Source: JAHRAW01 sp963693025 (GTDB lineage: Bacteria > Pseudomonadota > Gammaproteobacteria > Arenicellales > Poriferihabitantaceae). From it: a DNA stretch of 64,000 nt. Made by a program: the position numbers and the translations under genes. The stretch's first letter is position 1. Each line of letters begins with the position of its first letter. The notes beneath the pieces were generated by a model. That model did not search any database. It was not told the origin of the DNA and saw only the letters and a program-made list of their open reading frames with translations. Below are positions 34,695 to 44,119 of the stretch, piece after piece. The DNA is taken from the NCBI GenBank assembly GCA_963693025.1, contig OY843749.1:2604001-2668000 (forward strand). The letters run 5' to 3'.

Positions 34695-34812
34695 TGAAAG
34701 GGCGGCGAAAAAACGCTATCAAACCAAATTCACCGCCGAATTGCCACCATCCCGCCGCTAAAAACGCCCGCCGGAATGGGGTTGACATTGCCGACAAACG
34801 CCGTTGTTTGTG

Positions 34813-34821
34813 TGCTACACT
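34813..34821 (+). promoter_or_regulatory. Extended -10 element upstream of iscA
   Basis: TGCTACACT fits TGnTATAAT. The flanking TGTGCTACACTGCG recurs exactly before the rplS cluster at 53863. A TTGACA at 34782 is too far upstream (28 bases) to pair with it. Confidence 0.45.
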
Positions 34822-34869
34822 GCGCCAATCGAATCAGCGTGCGCCGCGCACTCCGACCCCGAATCCGCC

Positions 34870-35205
34870 ATGTCCATCACCTTAACCCCGTCCGCCGCCG
34901 AGCGCGTCAAGTCCCACCTCCAAGCCCGCCAAGCGGGTGAAGGGTTGCGCGGCTTGCGTTTGAGCGTCAAAAATTCCGGTTGCTCCGGGCTGGCATACCG
35001 CCTCGACTACGCGACCGAGATTCACGCCGCCGACCGCGTGTTTGAAAGCCGCGGTGTCAAGGTCATCGTCGAAAGCGAGCATCTGGCGTTTCTGAACGGC
35101 ACCGAAATCGACTATGTGGAAGAGGGGTTGTCGGCGGCGTTTCATTTCCGAAACCCCAACATGACCGAGCAATGCGGTTGCGGCGAGAGTTTTACGGTCA
35201 ACTAA
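34870..35205 (+). CDS. iscA: A-type Fe-S carrier protein (IscA/ErpA family)
   Basis: A 111-residue protein that binds and delivers Fe-S clusters to target enzymes. The three conserved cysteines are Cys38 in NSGCSGLAY and Cys102/Cys104 in EQCGCGESF. It begins MSITLTPSAAERVKSHLQAR. The longer frame upstream would start near the promoter and was rejected. It stands apart from the suf operon but probably serves it. Which paralogue it is (IscA, SufA or ErpA) cannot be decided from motifs. mtaB follows 40 bases later and its product needs Fe-S clusters. Confidence 0.92.
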   Translation: MSITLTPSAAERVKSHLQARQAGEGLRGLRLSVKNSGCSGLAYRLDYATEIHAADRVFESRGVKVIVESEHLAFLNGTEIDYVEEGLSAAFHFRNPNMTEQCGCGESFTVN

Positions 35206-35245
35206 CCGCCCCCGCCCCGCCATTTCCACCGCCGCTTCCATCGCA

Positions 35246-36637
35246 GTGCGCCCGCCACTGCCGCTGTCACCGCCGACACCGCCGCCCGCCGAGGGCAAAC
35301 GATTTTCCATTTCAACGCTGGGCTGCAAAGTCAACAGTTTTGAGTCGGAATTCATCGCGCAGCAACTGGTGGCGCAACGCTATCGCCGGGTTGGGCGGCA
35401 CGAGCGCGCCGACCTCTGCCTGATTAACACCTGCACCGTCACCGCCGAGGCCGACCGCCAGGCGCGTCAACTGGTGCGCCGCGCGGTGCGCGACAATCCG
35501 GCGGCCTGGGTTGTGGTCACGGGCTGCTACGCGCAGATTGACCCGCATGCCTGCGCGGCGATTCCCGGCGTCGATTGGGTGGTCGGCAACGGTCGCAAAC
35601 TGGACATTCCGGCGTTGCTGGCGCGGCGCGGGCGCGATGGCGGCGAGTTGCCGCCGGTCATGGTGGGCGATGTCGACCGCGAAATCAGCCTGCCGGCGCA
35701 GTTGGTCAGCGGGCTGGACGGGCGCACGCGCGCCTTCGTGCAAATCCAGCAGGGCTGCGACCAGGGCTGCACCTTCTGCGTCATCCACAAAGCGCGCGGA
35801 CCCAACCGCTCTTTTTCCGCCCGCTTGATTCGGCGGCAGGTCGAGCGGCTGGTGATGAACGGCTACCGCGAACTGGTGATTTGCGGCGTCGACATCGGCT
35901 CTTACGGCACCGATTTTGACGCCGAACCGAGCCGCAACTTGACCGCTTTGCTGCGCCAACTATGCGCCGTTGACGGGGACTTTCGCCTGCGCTTGAGTTC
36001 CATCGACCCGGCGCATATCACCGATGAACTCATCGACCTCATCGCCACCGAGCCGGTCATCTGCCCGCAACTGCACCTGTCCCTGCAAAGCGGCAACACG
36101 CTCATCCTGAAACGAATGAAGCGCCGGGCGACCCGCGAGGTCATCTACGAGCGCATCGAAAAACTGCGCCGCGCGGCGCCGCATCTGGTGCTGAGCGCCG
36201 ACATTCTGGTCGGCTTCCCGACCGAAACCGGCGCGCATTTTGCCGAGACCTTGCGCGCGGTGGAAGACCTGGAAATCGCGTATCCCCACGTGTTCACCTA
36301 CTCTTCCCGCCCCGGCACGCCGGCGGCGAGAATCCCCTCCCAAGTGCCGCCGCCCGAGCGCAAACGCCGCGCCGCGCGGGTGCGCGAATGCGGCCGCGAA
36401 GTGTGGCGCGAAGTCGCCGCGCGGCACATCGGCGCGCGCCTCAGAGTGCTGACCGAGACACGCGACAACTTGCCGGACGGCTTCGCGTTCGCCCGCGCGG
36501 CGGATTATTTTCCGGTGATGTTTGAGTGGCGGCGGGGGGTGGCTGACTCAGAGTGCTCGGCGGGGGACTGGGTTGAAGTTGAGGTCAATGCCGTTGGCGT
36601 TGAGGGCGATGTGTTGATTGCCCGGCGGGTCGACTAA
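35246..36637 (+). CDS. mtaB: tRNA (N6-threonylcarbamoyladenosine(37)-C2)-methylthiotransferase MtaB
   Basis: Radical-SAM methylthiotransferase that converts t6A37 of tRNA to ms2t6A. The 463-residue product has the N-terminal UPF0004 domain with STLGCKVNSFESEFIAQQLV, NTCTVTAEADRQARQ and GCYAQ, whose Cys bind the auxiliary cluster. The radical-SAM motif CDQGCTFC has cysteines 171, 175 and 178. A C-terminal TRAM-like segment follows. KVNSFESE separates MtaB from MiaB and RimO. The first 15 Pro-rich residues may be untranslated if a later start is used. Confidence 0.92.
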   Translation: MRPPLPLSPPTPPPAEGKRFSISTLGCKVNSFESEFIAQQLVAQRYRRVGRHERADLCLINTCTVTAEADRQARQLVRRAVRDNPAAWVVVTGCYAQIDPHACAAIPGVDWVVGNGRKLDIPALLARRGRDGGELPPVMVGDVDREISLPAQLVSGLDGRTRAFVQIQQGCDQGCTFCVIHKARGPNRSFSARLIRRQVERLVMNGYRELVICGVDIGSYGTDFDAEPSRNLTALLRQLCAVDGDFRLRLSSIDPAHITDELIDLIATEPVICPQLHLSLQSGNTLILKRMKRRATREVIYERIEKLRRAAPHLVLSADILVGFPTETGAHFAETLRAVEDLEIAYPHVFTYSSRPGTPAARIPSQVPPPERKRRAARVRECGREVWREVAARHIGARLRVLTETRDNLPDGFAFARAADYFPVMFEWRRGVADSECSAGDWVEVEVNAVGVEGDVLIARRVD

Positions 36638-36647
36638 TGGGTATAAT
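36618..36647 (+). promoter_or_regulatory. Sigma70-like promoter upstream of ndk
   Basis: TTGCCC and a perfect TATAAT are spaced 18 bases apart, overlapping the end of mtaB. The leader of about 80 bases ends in a GGAG ribosome site before the ndk ATG. Confidence 0.6.
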
Positions 36648-36731
36648 CGCCACCCTTTGAAATCAGCGCAATGGGAAGCCTCGCTCCTCGTTGCAGTCGC
36701 CCCACCTACCTGACAAACCCCGGAGCAGTTG

Positions 36732-37172
36732 ATGGCCATTGAGCGCACTTTGTCGATGATTAAACCGGACGCGGTCGGGGGAAACCTGATTGGCGAAATC
36801 TACCGGCGGTTTGAGGGCGCCGGTTTGCGGATTGTGGCGGCGCGGATGCTTCGCTTGAGCCGCGAGCAGGCCGAGCAATTTTACGCGGTTCACAAGGCGC
36901 GACCGTTCTACGCCGACTTGGTGGATTTTATGACGTCGGGTCCCATCGTGGCGCAGGTGCTGGAGGGGGAGAACGCCATCGCCCGCAACCGCGAAGTGAT
37001 GGGCGCAACCGACCCGGCGGTCGCCGACGCCGGCACGATTCGCGCCGACTTCGCCGCCAATGTGGAGCAAAACGCGGTGCACGGCTCGGATGCGCCGGAA
37101 ACCGCCGCGCAGGAAATCGCGTTTTTCTTCGACGACGCGCAGATTTGCCCGCGCACCGGAGTCGGGGCATAG
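36732..37172 (+). CDS. ndk: Nucleoside diphosphate kinase
   Basis: Transfers phosphate from ATP to other nucleoside diphosphates through a phospho-histidine. The product of about 146 residues begins MAIERTLSMIKPDAVGGNLI. The active-site segment NAVHGSDAPETAAQEI contains the catalytic His. A TTG one codon upstream is the only longer option, and the ATG is preceded by GGAG. ndk next to rlmN and rodZ is a standard gammaproteobacterial arrangement. Confidence 0.96.
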   Translation: MAIERTLSMIKPDAVGGNLIGEIYRRFEGAGLRIVAARMLRLSREQAEQFYAVHKARPFYADLVDFMTSGPIVAQVLEGENAIARNREVMGATDPAVADAGTIRADFAANVEQNAVHGSDAPETAAQEIAFFFDDAQICPRTGVGA

Positions 37173-37225
37173 AGGCGCCGCGCGCTGAGGAGCAACCGGC
37201 GCGAGTTTCAACAACCCCTCCAACG

Positions 37226-38377
37226 ATGCCACCGACCGCCACCAACCTGATGTCCCTCGACCGCGCGTCGATGGAATCCCTGTTCAGCGACATGGGCGAA
37301 AAACGCTTCCACGCCCGCCAGGTGTTGCGCTGGATTTATCAGCGCCGGGTCACCTCCATCGACGCCATGACCGACCTCAGCAAGCCGTTGCGCGTGCGCC
37401 TGAGCCGCGAAGCCGGCATCCGCGCGCCCGAAATCGCCGCCGAGCAAGTGTCGGCGGACGGCACGGTCAAATGGCTGCTCAGGCTCGCCGACGGCAACTG
37501 CATCGAGACCGTCTTCATTCCACAACCGGAGCGTGGCACGTTGTGCGTGTCGTCTCAGGTCGGCTGCGGCCTCAACTGCAGTTTCTGCGCGACCGCCCGC
37601 CAGGGCTTCAACCGCAACCTGACGGTGGACGAAATCATCGGGCAGGTGTGGGTCGCCAATCGCGCGTTGCTGTCTATGAAACGCGACGCCGATGCGCCCG
37701 CCCGCGCAAGTCATGCCGATTCCGACCGCCAACCGGTCACCAACGTCGTCATGATGGGAATGGGCGAGCCGTTGCTCAATTTCAACCACGTCGTCTCCGC
37801 GATGCGCCTGATGATGGACGACCTCTCGTTTGGTTTGTCGCGTCGGCGCGTCACGCTCAGCACCGCCGGGCTGGCGCCCGCCATCGACCGGCTGGGCGCA
37901 ACTTGCCCGGTCAGCCTCGCGGTCTCGCTGCACGCGCCCGACGACGAACTGCGCGACCAACTGGTTCCGCTCAACAAGAAGTATCCGATTGCGGTGTTGC
38001 TGGAGGCGTGCCGGCGCTATGCCGCGGCGCACGACCGCCGGCACATCACCTTTGAGTATGTGCTGCTGAAAGACATCAACGACCGCCCGGCGCAGGCGCG
38101 CGCGCTGGCGCGTCTCCTCGGCGACCTGCCCGCCAAAGTCAACCTGATTCCCTTCAACCCGTCGCCGGGCATTGAATACGCGCGCTCGGCGCGCCCGGCA
38201 ATCGAGCGGTTTCGGGACATCTTGCTCGACAAAAACATCTTCACCATCACGCGCAAGACGCGCGGCGACGACATTGACGCCGCCTGCGGGCAACTGACCG
38301 GCAAGGTGATTGACCGCACCCAACGCTCCCGCCGACTCCGGCAAGCGGCGGCGCCGGCAACCCCCGCAACCTGCTAG
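37226..38377 (+). CDS. rlmN: 23S rRNA/tRNA (adenine C2)-methyltransferase RlmN
   Basis: Radical-SAM enzyme that methylates A2503 of 23S rRNA and A37 of some tRNAs. The cluster motif GCGLNCSFCATARQGF has cysteines 114, 118 and 121. The family motifs VVMMGMGEPLLNF, VSLHAPDDELRDQLVP and NLIPFNPSPG are present, as is the catalytic Cys in DDIDAACGQL. The ATG used starts MPPTATNLMSLDRASMESL; a start overlapping ndk is possible but not family-like. A short charged insert, RDADAPARASHADSDRQ, precedes the SAM-binding loop. Confidence 0.95.
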   Translation: MPPTATNLMSLDRASMESLFSDMGEKRFHARQVLRWIYQRRVTSIDAMTDLSKPLRVRLSREAGIRAPEIAAEQVSADGTVKWLLRLADGNCIETVFIPQPERGTLCVSSQVGCGLNCSFCATARQGFNRNLTVDEIIGQVWVANRALLSMKRDADAPARASHADSDRQPVTNVVMMGMGEPLLNFNHVVSAMRLMMDDLSFGLSRRRVTLSTAGLAPAIDRLGATCPVSLAVSLHAPDDELRDQLVPLNKKYPIAVLLEACRRYAAAHDRRHITFEYVLLKDINDRPAQARALARLLGDLPAKVNLIPFNPSPGIEYARSARPAIERFRDILLDKNIFTITRKTRGDDIDAACGQLTGKVIDRTQRSRRLRQAAAPATPATC

Positions 38378-38383
38378 CGGGCG

Positions 38384-38412
38384 TTTCACCCGCGCCGCCG
38401 TTTTGCTATCAT
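38384..38412 (+). promoter_or_regulatory. Promoter of the rodZ-hisS-yfgM-bamB-der operon
   Basis: TTTCAC and TATCAT are separated by 17 bases, and TGC before the -10 makes it an extended -10 element. It lies 33 bases before the rodZ start. Confidence 0.55.
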
Positions 38413-38444
38413 TTTGCCGCTTTGATTGAGACTGCCCCCCGGTT

Positions 38445-39386
38445 GTGTACGACAAACTCTCCGATGTGAACCCGCCCCCACGCCCCGGCACACTGCTGCG
38501 CAACCAGCGGCTTGAGTACGGCTGGTCGGTGGACGACGTGGCGGGCGCGTTGTGCCTGTCGCGCGCGACGATGGATGCGCTGGAAAGCGACGCGTATCAC
38601 AAACTGCCCGGCGAGACCTACATTCTCGGCTACTGGAAAACCTACGCGGGCTTGCTGGACATTTCCATTGATGCGTCCATCGAAGCGCACAAGCCGCAGT
38701 TGTCGGCGCCGACTTCGGACATTGCGCCGGAATTCGGGCATCAGCAACAGCACGGCAGCGCCGAGCAAGCGCGTCACCGCGTGGCGCTTTTGTTCGGGTT
38801 GCTGTCGGTGATTTTCCTCGGCTCGCTGTGGTATTGGCAGAGCCCGGATGACGCGTTTTTTCCGCAGTGGCATGGCTGGCGGGACGCGCAGCCGCAGACG
38901 CAAACGCCCGCTGCGGCGGCGGTGGCGTCGCCGACAGCCGCGTCAAAGGAGGCGTGGGGCGGCGATATAAATCACAACGACGCCCCCGATTCGCTCGCCC
39001 GGCACGAATCGCTGATTGCCCTGCCTGAGCCGAATTTTTCCGAAACGGATGACGCCGACACCGGTGATGCGTCGCCGGCAACCGGCGCGCAAGCCAACCC
39101 CGAAGACGAGTCGTCCGCCCAACCGCAAACGCCACTCGCTTCGCCCAACGAAATCATCCTGGCGGTCGAGCGCAAATCTTGGATTGACATTCGCGACGAC
39201 GCCGGCGAGCGGTTGATTTATCGCACCGTGGACCGCGGGCAACGGCTGACGCTGGAAGGCAAGCCGCCGTTCTCGGTGTTCATCGGCAACGCCAAAGGCG
39301 TGGCGGTGGAATACCGCGGCAAACCGGTGCCGGTCACCTCGAATGTGCGCGGCTTGTTCGCGCGCTTCAACATCGGCACGCAATAA
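38445..39386 (+). CDS. rodZ: Cytoskeletal protein RodZ
   Basis: Bitopic protein that ties MreB to the elongasome and maintains rod shape. The 313-residue product has an N-terminal helix-turn-helix (LLRNQRLEYGWSVDDVAGAL, LESDAYHKLPGETYILGYWK), a membrane segment VALLFGLLSVIFLGSLWYW near residues 108-126, a long low-complexity Ala/Pro/Thr/Asp linker and a C-terminal DUF4115 domain (SWIDIRDDAGERLIYRTVDR, FSVFIGNAKGVAVEYRGKPV). The start is a GTG; a second GTG seven codons later is possible. hisS follows two bases after the stop. Confidence 0.92.
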   Translation: MYDKLSDVNPPPRPGTLLRNQRLEYGWSVDDVAGALCLSRATMDALESDAYHKLPGETYILGYWKTYAGLLDISIDASIEAHKPQLSAPTSDIAPEFGHQQQHGSAEQARHRVALLFGLLSVIFLGSLWYWQSPDDAFFPQWHGWRDAQPQTQTPAAAAVASPTAASKEAWGGDINHNDAPDSLARHESLIALPEPNFSETDDADTGDASPATGAQANPEDESSAQPQTPLASPNEIILAVERKSWIDIRDDAGERLIYRTVDRGQRLTLEGKPPFSVFIGNAKGVAVEYRGKPVPVTSNVRGLFARFNIGTQ

Positions 39387-39388
39387 CG

Positions 39389-40675
39389 ATGCCGCAACGC
39401 CTGCAAGCCGTGCGCGGGATGAACGATTTGTTGCCGGAGCAAATCGGCGTTTGGCACCGCGTCGAAGCGGTGCTCAGGGAAACCGCTTGGGGCTATGGCT
39501 ATCAGGAAATTCGCACGCCGGTGGTGGAGAAAACCGAGTTGTTCACGCAGTCCATCGGCGACCAGAGCGACATCGTCCAAAAGGAAATGTATACCTTTAC
39601 CGACAGCGGGGACGAACATCTCGCGCTGCGCCCGGAGGCGACCGCCAGCACCGTGCGCGCCTGCAACCAGCACGGCTTGCTGCACAACCAGCAGCGGCGG
39701 CTGTGGTATATGGGTCCGATGTTCCGGCGCGAGCGACCGCAGAAAGGGCGCTACCGCCAGTTTCACCAGTTCGGCATTGAAGCGTTCGGCTGGCACGGTC
39801 CCGACATCGACGCCGAGGTGATTCGAGTCGGCGCCGGCATTTGGCGTCGGCTGGGGCTTGCGGACGGCGATGTTCACTTGCAAATCAATACGCTCGGCTC
39901 GCCGCAAACCGGGGCGGCTTACCGGCGTGCGTTGCAAGACTATTTTTCCGCGCACCGCCAACATCTGGACAGCGACAGCCTGAGACGGCTGACCACCAAT
40001 CCGCTGCGTATACTGGACAGCAAGGTCGCCGCCACGCGCAAAGTGGTCATCGGCGCGCCCGACATCCTGCCCTTCCTCGACGACGCATCGCGCGCGCACT
40101 TCGACGGTTTATGCGAATCTTTGCGGCGCTCTGGTATAGAATACGCGGTTAATCCGCGCTTGGTGCGCGGGCTGGATTACTACACCGGCGCCGTGTTCGA
40201 GTGGATGACCGACAGCGAGCGGCTGGGCGCGCAAAATGCGGTGTGCGCGGGCGGGCGGTATGATTTGCTGGTGGAAAATCGCGGCGGCAAGCCGACCCCG
40301 GCGGTCGGTTTCGCCATCGGCATCGAGCGGTTGGTGGAACTGGTGCGCGCGCGTGACAACGGCGACGCCCGCTCCATCACCGATGTTTATGTGGTGTCCG
40401 CCGGTGACTCGTCGCAGGTGCAGGCGCAAGCGCAAGCCGAGGCGGTGGCGGTGTCGGAAACATTGCGCCACGCTGGGTTTGCGGTGACCACCCACTGCGG
40501 CGGCGGCAAACTGAAGAACCAGATGAGGCGCGCGGACTTAAGCGGCGCGCGCATCGCGGTCATCACCGATTCGGCATCCGCCGGCACGGTGCGGGTGAAG
40601 CCGTTGCGCGATGACGGCGAGAGCAGCGAAATCAGCGCCGATGCGTTGGTTGATTGGTGTCAAAAACATATTTAG
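39389..40675 (+). CDS. hisS: Histidine-tRNA ligase HisS
   Basis: Class II aminoacyl-tRNA synthetase. The 428-residue product begins MPQRLQAVRGMNDLLPEQIG. Motif 2 is GPMFRRERPQKGRYRQFHQF; the histidine motifs are LVRGLDYYTGAVFEW and AVCAGGRYDLLVENRGG; motif 3 is PAVGFAIGIERLVELV. A short Gln/Ala repeat (VQAQAQAEAVAVS) lies at the start of the anticodon-binding domain. It sits between rodZ and yfgM, as in Escherichia coli relatives, and is probably cotranscribed with both. Confidence 0.97.
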   Translation: MPQRLQAVRGMNDLLPEQIGVWHRVEAVLRETAWGYGYQEIRTPVVEKTELFTQSIGDQSDIVQKEMYTFTDSGDEHLALRPEATASTVRACNQHGLLHNQQRRLWYMGPMFRRERPQKGRYRQFHQFGIEAFGWHGPDIDAEVIRVGAGIWRRLGLADGDVHLQINTLGSPQTGAAYRRALQDYFSAHRQHLDSDSLRRLTTNPLRILDSKVAATRKVVIGAPDILPFLDDASRAHFDGLCESLRRSGIEYAVNPRLVRGLDYYTGAVFEWMTDSERLGAQNAVCAGGRYDLLVENRGGKPTPAVGFAIGIERLVELVRARDNGDARSITDVYVVSAGDSSQVQAQAQAEAVAVSETLRHAGFAVTTHCGGGKLKNQMRRADLSGARIAVITDSASAGTVRVKPLRDDGESSEISADALVDWCQKHI

Positions 40676-40686
40676 CGAAGAGCAAG

Positions 40687-41388
40687 ATGGCAGACGAAGA
40701 CAAACCCCAATTCGCCGGAGACCCGGAGCTGGAGCGCGCCAAAGCGTGGTGGAAAGACCACGGTCGCGCGATTGTCGGCGGCGCCGTAATCGGCTTGTCG
40801 GCGGTCATCGGTTTCAACTACTGGCAGCATCACCAGGAAACCCAGGCGGAAACCGCGTCCAATTTGTTCGAGCAATTGCAGTATCTGATTCAGACTGAGG
40901 CTGAGGACGACGCCGACGAAACCGATGAAGCCGAAACCGAAACCGACTCCGAAACCACCGCCGCCATCCAAGCCACCGCCGATGAGTTGATGTCCGCGTA
41001 TGCCTCCACCCCGTACGCGATTCACGCCGCATTCGCGCTCGCCAAACTCGCGGTTGACGGCGGCGACCTCGACCGCGGCGCGCAAGCCCTCGAATGGGTG
41101 CTGGCGAACAGCGAGGACGACGGCTTGCTGCATATCGCGCGTTTGCGGTTGGCGTCGGTTTTGCTGGCGACCGGGGCGGCGGATGATGCGGTCGCGTTGT
41201 TGCAATCGCAGATCGGCGAGACCGCCGGATTCGGCACGCGCTACAACGAGTTAATCGGCGACGCCTACCTGCAAAAGGGCGACACCGCCGGCGCGCGCAG
41301 CGCCTATGAAGCCAGCGTTGAAGCGTTGCCGCCGGCATCGGCGGAGCGCGCCGTACTCAAACTCAAACTGGACGGTCTCGGCGGCTAA
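40687..41388 (+). CDS. yfgM: YfgM-like TPR-fold ancillary membrane protein
   Basis: A 233-residue bitopic protein with a cytoplasmic start MADEDKPQFAGDPELERAKA, one membrane helix (RAIVGGAVIGLSAVIGFNYW) and a periplasmic tetratricopeptide-like domain. In enterics YfgM associates with SecYEG and PpiD at the translocon. An acidic low-complexity insert (EAEDDADETDEAETETDSET) sits after the membrane helix, encoded by GAAACCGA-type repeats. Its neighbours hisS and bamB are the standard ones. The upstream ORF extension overlaps hisS and was rejected. Confidence 0.88.
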   Translation: MADEDKPQFAGDPELERAKAWWKDHGRAIVGGAVIGLSAVIGFNYWQHHQETQAETASNLFEQLQYLIQTEAEDDADETDEAETETDSETTAAIQATADELMSAYASTPYAIHAAFALAKLAVDGGDLDRGAQALEWVLANSEDDGLLHIARLRLASVLLATGAADDAVALLQSQIGETAGFGTRYNELIGDAYLQKGDTAGARSAYEASVEALPPASAERAVLKLKLDGLGG

Positions 41389-41389
41389 G

Positions 41390-42571
41390 GTGAAGCGGTT
41401 GTTGATGATGTTGGTCGGCGCCGGGTTGCTGGTGTCGGGCTGTCAATCCCGGAACAAGGACGAGACGGAGTGGGGAACCTATCAGGAGCCGGTGGCGCCG
41501 CGGGCGCCGCCCAGCGCCGCCGGGGCGTCTGAGATCAGCGTGCTGTGGCGCAAGAGCCTCGGCGCCGGCGCGGAAAACGGCTATGCGCTCCTGCAACCGG
41601 TATATGGCGGCGACGGCGTGTATGCCGCCAGCCGCAACGGCAGCGTGTTCAAACTCAACCCGAAAAACGGCGCCACCCTCTGGCGGCGCGACCTCGGGGC
41701 GGACATTTTCTCCGGCGTCGGCGTCGGCGTGGATGATGCGATTGCGGCGGTGGCGCTGGATGATGGCAGGGTCGTGGCGCTGAGCGCCGATACCGGCGAG
41801 GTGCTGTGGGAGTCGCCGCTCAACCGCCAGATTTCGGCGATTCCGGCGGTCGGCAACGGGCGGGTGGTCGCGCGCACCGCCGGCGGGCTGGTCGCCGCCC
41901 TGGACGCCGATGCCGGCGAGGTCGTGTGGTCGTTTGAAAGGGAGGCGCCGGGTCTCAGCATCCACGGCGACTCGCCGCCGATGATTAGCGGCGATGCGGT
42001 CTTCATCGGCCTGGCAAACGGCAAACTGCTCGCCAACAGCGTGGTCACCGGGCGCGAATACTGGGAGACCGAGGTGTCGTTCGCCCGCGGGCGCAACGAG
42101 TTGGAGCGCATGACCGATTCGGACACCGCGCCGCTGGTGTCGCAGACCACGGTGTATACCGCGACCTATCAGGGCAATGTCGCGGCGCTGCAATTGCAGG
42201 ACGCGGCGCTCAAATGGAAAGCCAAGGTGTCCTCGCGGCTGCCGATGTCGCTCGGCGGCGGGCGGCTGCTGGTCACCGGCGAATTCGGCGAAGTGGTCGC
42301 GCTTGACGCCGAAACGGGCGAGACGCTGTGGACGCAGGAAGGGTTTCGCGGGCACGGAATGAGCCGCCCGCTGGTGGTGCGCGAGCGCGTGCTGGTGGGC
42401 GATGCGCGCGGCAACATTCACTCGTTCGACCTCAGCGACGGCGCGCTGCTGGAAACCCGGCGCGTGGTGAGCGGCGCGGTGGTCGCGCTGGTGCCGGGAC
42501 CGGAGCAGTTCGCGGTCTTCTCGTCGGCGGGCAACATCAGCGCGTTGTCGTTGCGCGCCGACGACAACTGA
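41390..42571 (+). CDS. bamB: Outer membrane assembly lipoprotein BamB
   Basis: Lipoprotein component of the BAM complex that inserts beta-barrel proteins in the outer membrane. The 393-residue product begins with a GTG and a lipoprotein signal, MKRLLMMLVGAGLLVSGC, with the lipidated Cys18. PQQ-like propeller blades repeat as YAASRNGSVFKLNPKNGATL, VVALSADTGEVLWESPL, AALDADAGEVVWSFE and VVALDAETGETLW. It starts one base after the yfgM stop. The longer frame inside yfgM lacks a signal and was rejected. Confidence 0.95.
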   Translation: MKRLLMMLVGAGLLVSGCQSRNKDETEWGTYQEPVAPRAPPSAAGASEISVLWRKSLGAGAENGYALLQPVYGGDGVYAASRNGSVFKLNPKNGATLWRRDLGADIFSGVGVGVDDAIAAVALDDGRVVALSADTGEVLWESPLNRQISAIPAVGNGRVVARTAGGLVAALDADAGEVVWSFEREAPGLSIHGDSPPMISGDAVFIGLANGKLLANSVVTGREYWETEVSFARGRNELERMTDSDTAPLVSQTTVYTATYQGNVAALQLQDAALKWKAKVSSRLPMSLGGGRLLVTGEFGEVVALDAETGETLWTQEGFRGHGMSRPLVVRERVLVGDARGNIHSFDLSDGALLETRRVVSGAVVALVPGPEQFAVFSSAGNISALSLRADDN

Positions 42572-42663
42572 CCGCGCGCCGTTGCGAATTGCGGTTGGCG
42601 TGAAATAACGACCCTTTCCGGTACCGCCACCGCCCGCAAACCCGCGCCGAACTTGCTCCCATC

Positions 42664-43995
42664 ATGCTCCCCGTGCTCGCTCTGGTTGGAAGGCCGAATG
42701 TCGGCAAATCCACCCTGTTCAACCGCCTGACCCGCTCGCGCGACGCCATCGTCGACGACCAACCGGGCGTCACCCGCGACCGCCTGTATGGTCACGGCAA
42801 AATCGGGCGCAAGGGATTTCTGGCGGTGGACACCGGCGGCTTGGATGCGGAGCAGGGACCTTTCGGCGCCATCATCCGCGAGCAGGTCGCGCTGGCATTG
42901 GAAGAAGCGCAGGCGGTGCTGTTCATCGTGGATGCGGATGACGGGCTGGCGCCGCAGGACCGCGACATTGGCGCGCAGTTGCGGCACGGCGACGCGAAGG
43001 TCTTCGTGCTGGTCAACAAAAGCGAAGGCGTGGAGCCCGAACTCGCCGCCGCCGAGTTTCAGGCATTGGGCTTGGGCGAGCCGCTCGCGATTTCGGCGAA
43101 GCGCGGCGATGGCGTCGAGGAAATGCTCGACACCGTGCTCGGCGCTCTCGGCGATGAGGCGGCGGAGCGCGAACCGCAAGACACCGGCATCCCCAAAATC
43201 ACGCTGGCGGGGCGCCCCAACGTCGGCAAATCCACCCTCGCCAACAAACTGGCGGGCGCCTCGCGCGTGCTGGTCAGCGACGTGCCCGGCACCACCCGCG
43301 ACAGCGTGCGTATGCCGCTTTGCATCGACGGGCAAGACTTCATCCTGATTGACACCGCCGGCGTGCGCCGAAAATCGCGCGTTGATGAAACGCTGGAAAA
43401 GTTTTCGGTCATCAAGGCATTGCAAGCGGTGGAAGAAGCCAACGTCGCGCTCTTGATGCTGGACGCGACCAGTGAAATCGGTTTTCAAGACGCCGCCATC
43501 GCCGGCATGATTCAAGACATGGGGCGCTCGCTGGTGGTGGTGGTCAACAAATGGGACCGGCTGGAAAACCGCCAGCGCAAAAAAATCAAAGACGAACTGG
43601 AACTCAAACTGCCGTTCCTGCCCAACCCGGAAATCCTCTTCATCTCGGCGCTGCACGGCTCCAATCTGGCGGACGTGCTGCCGGCGGCGATGCGCGCCTA
43701 CAAAAGCGCGATGATAAGCATCGCCACCTCCAGCCTCAACCGCACGCTGGAAAAAGCCATCCAACGCACCCCACCCCCCATGCAAAACCGCCGCCCAATG
43801 CGCCTGAAATTCGCCCACCAAGCCGGCAAAAACCCGCCCATCATCATAGTCCACGGCAACCGAGCCGAAAAACTCCCCAACACCTACCGCCGCTACCTAG
43901 CCAACTTCTTCGCCCGAACCTACCGCTTAGCCGGCACCCCCATCCGAATAATCCCCCGCTCCGGAGACAATCCTTACAAGAAACGTAAGTCGTAG
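42664..43995 (+). CDS. der: Ribosome assembly GTPase Der (EngA)
   Basis: GTPase with two G domains in tandem, needed for 50S subunit maturation. The 443-residue product carries G1 loops GRPNVGKST near residues 8 and 183, G3 motifs DTGG and DTAG, and NKxD-type G4 motifs NKSE and NKWD. The first G4 (NKSE) deviates from consensus Asp. The C-terminal KH-like domain (PPPMQNRRPMRLKFAHQAG) is present. It closes the rodZ-der operon and converges on xseA across a repeat. The 125 bases after the stop hold nothing recognisable. Confidence 0.96.
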   Translation: MLPVLALVGRPNVGKSTLFNRLTRSRDAIVDDQPGVTRDRLYGHGKIGRKGFLAVDTGGLDAEQGPFGAIIREQVALALEEAQAVLFIVDADDGLAPQDRDIGAQLRHGDAKVFVLVNKSEGVEPELAAAEFQALGLGEPLAISAKRGDGVEEMLDTVLGALGDEAAEREPQDTGIPKITLAGRPNVGKSTLANKLAGASRVLVSDVPGTTRDSVRMPLCIDGQDFILIDTAGVRRKSRVDETLEKFSVIKALQAVEEANVALLMLDATSEIGFQDAAIAGMIQDMGRSLVVVVNKWDRLENRQRKKIKDELELKLPFLPNPEILFISALHGSNLADVLPAAMRAYKSAMISIATSSLNRTLEKAIQRTPPPMQNRRPMRLKFAHQAGKNPPIIIVHGNRAEKLPNTYRRYLANFFARTYRLAGTPIRIIPRSGDNPYKKRKS

Positions 43996-44119
43996 TGAGC
44001 GAGTTGGCTACGCCAACACAAGAAGCCGGCGCGGGAAAGTGCGGCGGTACAAAGCGGCAAAGTCGCCCGCGCTTGGACAAGGCTAGCACTGAACCCAAGC
44101 AACGCCATTCCCAATTACT

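Noticed and set aside
34782..34787. TTGACA as the -35 of the iscA promoter
   Set aside because: It is 28 bases from the nearest good -10 (TACACT at 34816), too far for a sigma70 promoter.
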